The position numbers and the translations under genes are program-made. Below are positions 62,775 through 64,000 of a stretch of DNA of 64,000 nucleotides, in pieces; positions within the stretch are counted from its first letter, which is position 1; every line of letters begins with the position of its first letter. The stretch is from NCBI GenBank assembly GCA_018609935.1, contig JAHENH010000069.1, positions 8,648-72,647 of the forward strand, in the 5' to 3' direction. Below the pieces are notes generated by a model, which saw only the letters and a list, made by a program, of their open reading frames with translations, ran no database searches and was not told the origin of the DNA. The stretch is from Halobacteriales archaeon (GTDB lineage: Archaea; Halobacteriota; Halobacteria; Halorutilales; JAHENH01).

Positions 62775-64000
62775 ATGGTAGATGAAGAAGAAGCTCTAGA
62801 ATATCATAGCAAGAAACCTCCAGGAAAAATAAAGGTTTCAACTACTAAGCCTACACAGACTCAGCGAGATCTAAGTCTAGCTTATACTCCAGGTGTAGCT
62901 ATACCTTGTGAGGAAATAGCTGATGATATAGAAAAAGCATATGATTATACAGCTAAATCAAACCTTGTCGGTGTAGTAACAAATGGTACTGCTGTATTAG
63001 GTCTGGGAGATATAGGGGCTCAGGCCTCAAAGCCTGTGATGGAAGGTAAAGGAGTTTTATTCAAACGGTTTGCTGATATAGATGTATTTGATATAGAATT
63101 AAATGCTACAGGTGAAGAACTAGTTGAATCAGTAAAGGCTATGGAGCCTACATTTGGAGGTATAAATCTAGAAGATATAAAAGCTCCAGAATGTTTTGTT
63201 GTTGAAGAAGAACTAAGAGACACTTTATCTATACCGGTATTCCATGATGATCAACATGGAACAGCTATCATTTCAGGTGCTGCACTTCTCAATGCATGTG
63301 AAATAGCTGATAAAGACCTAGAGGATATAAAAATAGTATTTTCTGGGGCTGGAGCAAGTGCAATAGCAACTGCTCAATTTTTCACATCGTTGGGGGTTAA
63401 AAAAGAAAACATTGTTATGTGTGATTCAAGCGGTATAATAACCCAACAAAGAGCAGAAAATGGTGAAGTAAACAAATATAAAGCAGAATTTGCTCCAGAC
63501 ATACCAGAAGGAGATTTAAGAGATGCAATGGAAGGATCTGATGTTTTTGTAGGTCTCTCAATAGGAGGGATAGTAGATGAAGATATGGTTCATTCTATGA
63601 ATTCTAATCCTATCGTATTTGCTATGGCTAATCCGGAACCTGAGATAGGATACTATGAAGCTAAAGAAGCCAGAGACGATAAAGTGATAGTCGCAACAGG
63701 AAGAAGTGACTTCCCTAACCAAGTTAACAATGTTCTCGGATTTCCCTTTATCTTTAGAGGTGCATTAGATGTAAGAGCTACAGAAATAAACGAAGAAATG
63801 AAAGTCGCGGCTGCAGAAGCACTAGCAGAACTAGCAAAAGAAGATGTTCCAGATGAAGTAATGGAAGCATATGGAGAACGTCTCCAGTTCGGACCTGACT
63901 ACCTAATCCCTAAGCCACTAGATCCACGTGTTTTATTTAGAGTAGCTCCAGCTGTTGCAAACGCAGCCATAGAAAGTGGGGCATCAAGACGTAAACTAGA
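62775..64000 (+). CDS. maeB: NAD(P)-dependent malic enzyme, truncated by the window edge
   Basis: From ATG 62775, 408 codons before the edge. [17 protein letters not shown] near 34 and [50 protein letters not shown] near 59 give the catalytic core. The metal site is in [12 protein letters not shown] near 155. The nucleotide fold [13 protein letters not shown] near 190. A C-terminal phosphotransacetylase-like domain, common in halophile malic enzymes, could begin just beyond the window but is not seen. It converts malate to pyruvate and CO2. Confidence 0.94.
   Translation, partial: MVDEEEALEYHSKKPPGKIKVSTTKPTQTQRDLSLAYTPGVAIPCEEIADDIEKAYDYTAKSNLVGVVTNGTAVLGLGDIGAQASKPVMEGKGVLFKRFADIDVFDIELNATGEELVESVKAMEPTFGGINLEDIKAPECFVVEEELRDTLSIPVFHDDQHGTAIISGAALLNACEIADKDLEDIKIVFSGAGASAIATAQFFTSLGVKKENIVMCDSSGIITQQRAENGEVNKYKAEFAPDIPEGDLRDAMEGSDVFVGLSIGGIVDEDMVHSMNSNPIVFAMANPEPEIGYYEAKEARDDKVIVATGRSDFPNQVNNVLGFPFIFRGALDVRATEINEEMKVAAAEALAELAKEDVPDEVMEAYGERLQFGPDYLIPKPLDPRVLFRVAPAVANAAIESGASRRKL

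Noticed and set aside
1..64000. CRISPR array
   Set aside because: No regularly spaced repeats of 24-40 bases were seen in any spacer; the only tandem repeat is two units at the end of thi4.
1..64000. Prophage or restriction/defence island
   Set aside because: No integrase, capsid, terminase, restriction or toxin-antitoxin gene was found; the only mobile DNA is decayed TnpB-type material.

Overview
The window reads as a gene-dense stretch of a euryarchaeal chromosome from a salt-adapted organism with AT-rich DNA (by eye about one third G+C, many ATA isoleucine codons). Archaeal identity rests on TBP, an archaeal-type DnaG, aIF2-alpha, aIF5A, eS27, eL44, EF-1-alpha, a thermosome, an A-type ATP synthase, diphthine synthase, pantoate kinase and TATA-like boxes a few tens of bases before starts. 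Salt adaptation is suggested by strongly acidic proteins (GrpE, AtpE, EF-1-alpha, FKBP, prefix of the wHTH protein), a histone doublet of the type known from haloarchaea, a DacZ-MscS pair, a Cys-type Thi4 and a decayed TnpB of haloarchaeal type. The wide biosynthetic repertoire argues against a reduced nanohaloarchaeon; a low-GC halophile such as a Methanonatronarchaeia-like lineage or a relative of Halobacteria is possible, but no gene here settles it.

Layout. 1-3751: an Lhr-type helicase cut by the left edge, its Walker A loop split by an intein. 3776-8828: a NAD kinase/inositol-phosphatase fusion, thermosome and a DUF63 membrane protein. 8844-10190: a dead IS1341/IS605-type element with an omega-RNA-like end. 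10228-14741: tRNA methylase, TBP, an alkyltransferase-like protein without its cysteine, a winged-helix protein, CYTH protein, archaetidylserine decarboxylase and a frameshifted phosphoesterase. 14867-22298: GrpE, metallo-beta-lactamase-fold proteins, AAA ATPase, methionine aminopeptidase, IMP dehydrogenase, Mrp ATPase. 22543-31118: carbonic anhydrase, RibH, prepilin peptidase, HisI and the ATP synthase genes K-E-C-F-A-B-D. 31128-36357: pantoate kinase, a long structured leader, an intein-bearing dCTP deaminase, a conserved hypothetical and Thi4. 36642-45550: PheA, HD protein, ferredoxin, FKBP, agmatinase, aIF5A, DacZ, MscS, bifunctional nuclease, NadB, NadA. 45721-54418: PAC2 protein, aIF2-alpha, eS27, eL44, DnaG, PdxS/PdxT, HisE, histone, Usp, DphB, nicotinamidase and nicotinate phosphoribosyltransferase. 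54482-64000: small proteins, tRNA-Ala, uS10, EF-1-alpha, riboflavin synthase, VOC protein, phosphoesterase, a NUDIX-eIF2B fusion and a malic enzyme cut by the right edge.

How genes work together. NAD supply is unusually complete: NadA and NadB for de novo synthesis, nicotinamidase plus nicotinate phosphoribosyltransferase for salvage, and a NAD kinase/phosphatase fusion for NADP balance (NadC and later steps are not in the window). Vitamin pathways are represented by RibH and RibE, PdxS/PdxT, Thi4 and pantoate kinase. Agmatinase and aIF5A sit together as expected for agmatine-dependent hypusine formation. DacZ overlaps an MscS channel gene, pointing to c-di-AMP linked osmotic control.

The most unusual signals are the two inteins with degenerate homing-endonuclease motifs, the reversed-order NAD kinase fusion, the A9 frameshift in a phosphoesterase, the Cys-to-Thr alkyltransferase homologue, mutually exclusive pairings in the dCTP deaminase leader with a motif shared by the atpA leader, a fresh 28-bp tandem duplication at the Thi4 stop codon, and scattered hairpins resembling IS200/IS605 right ends.
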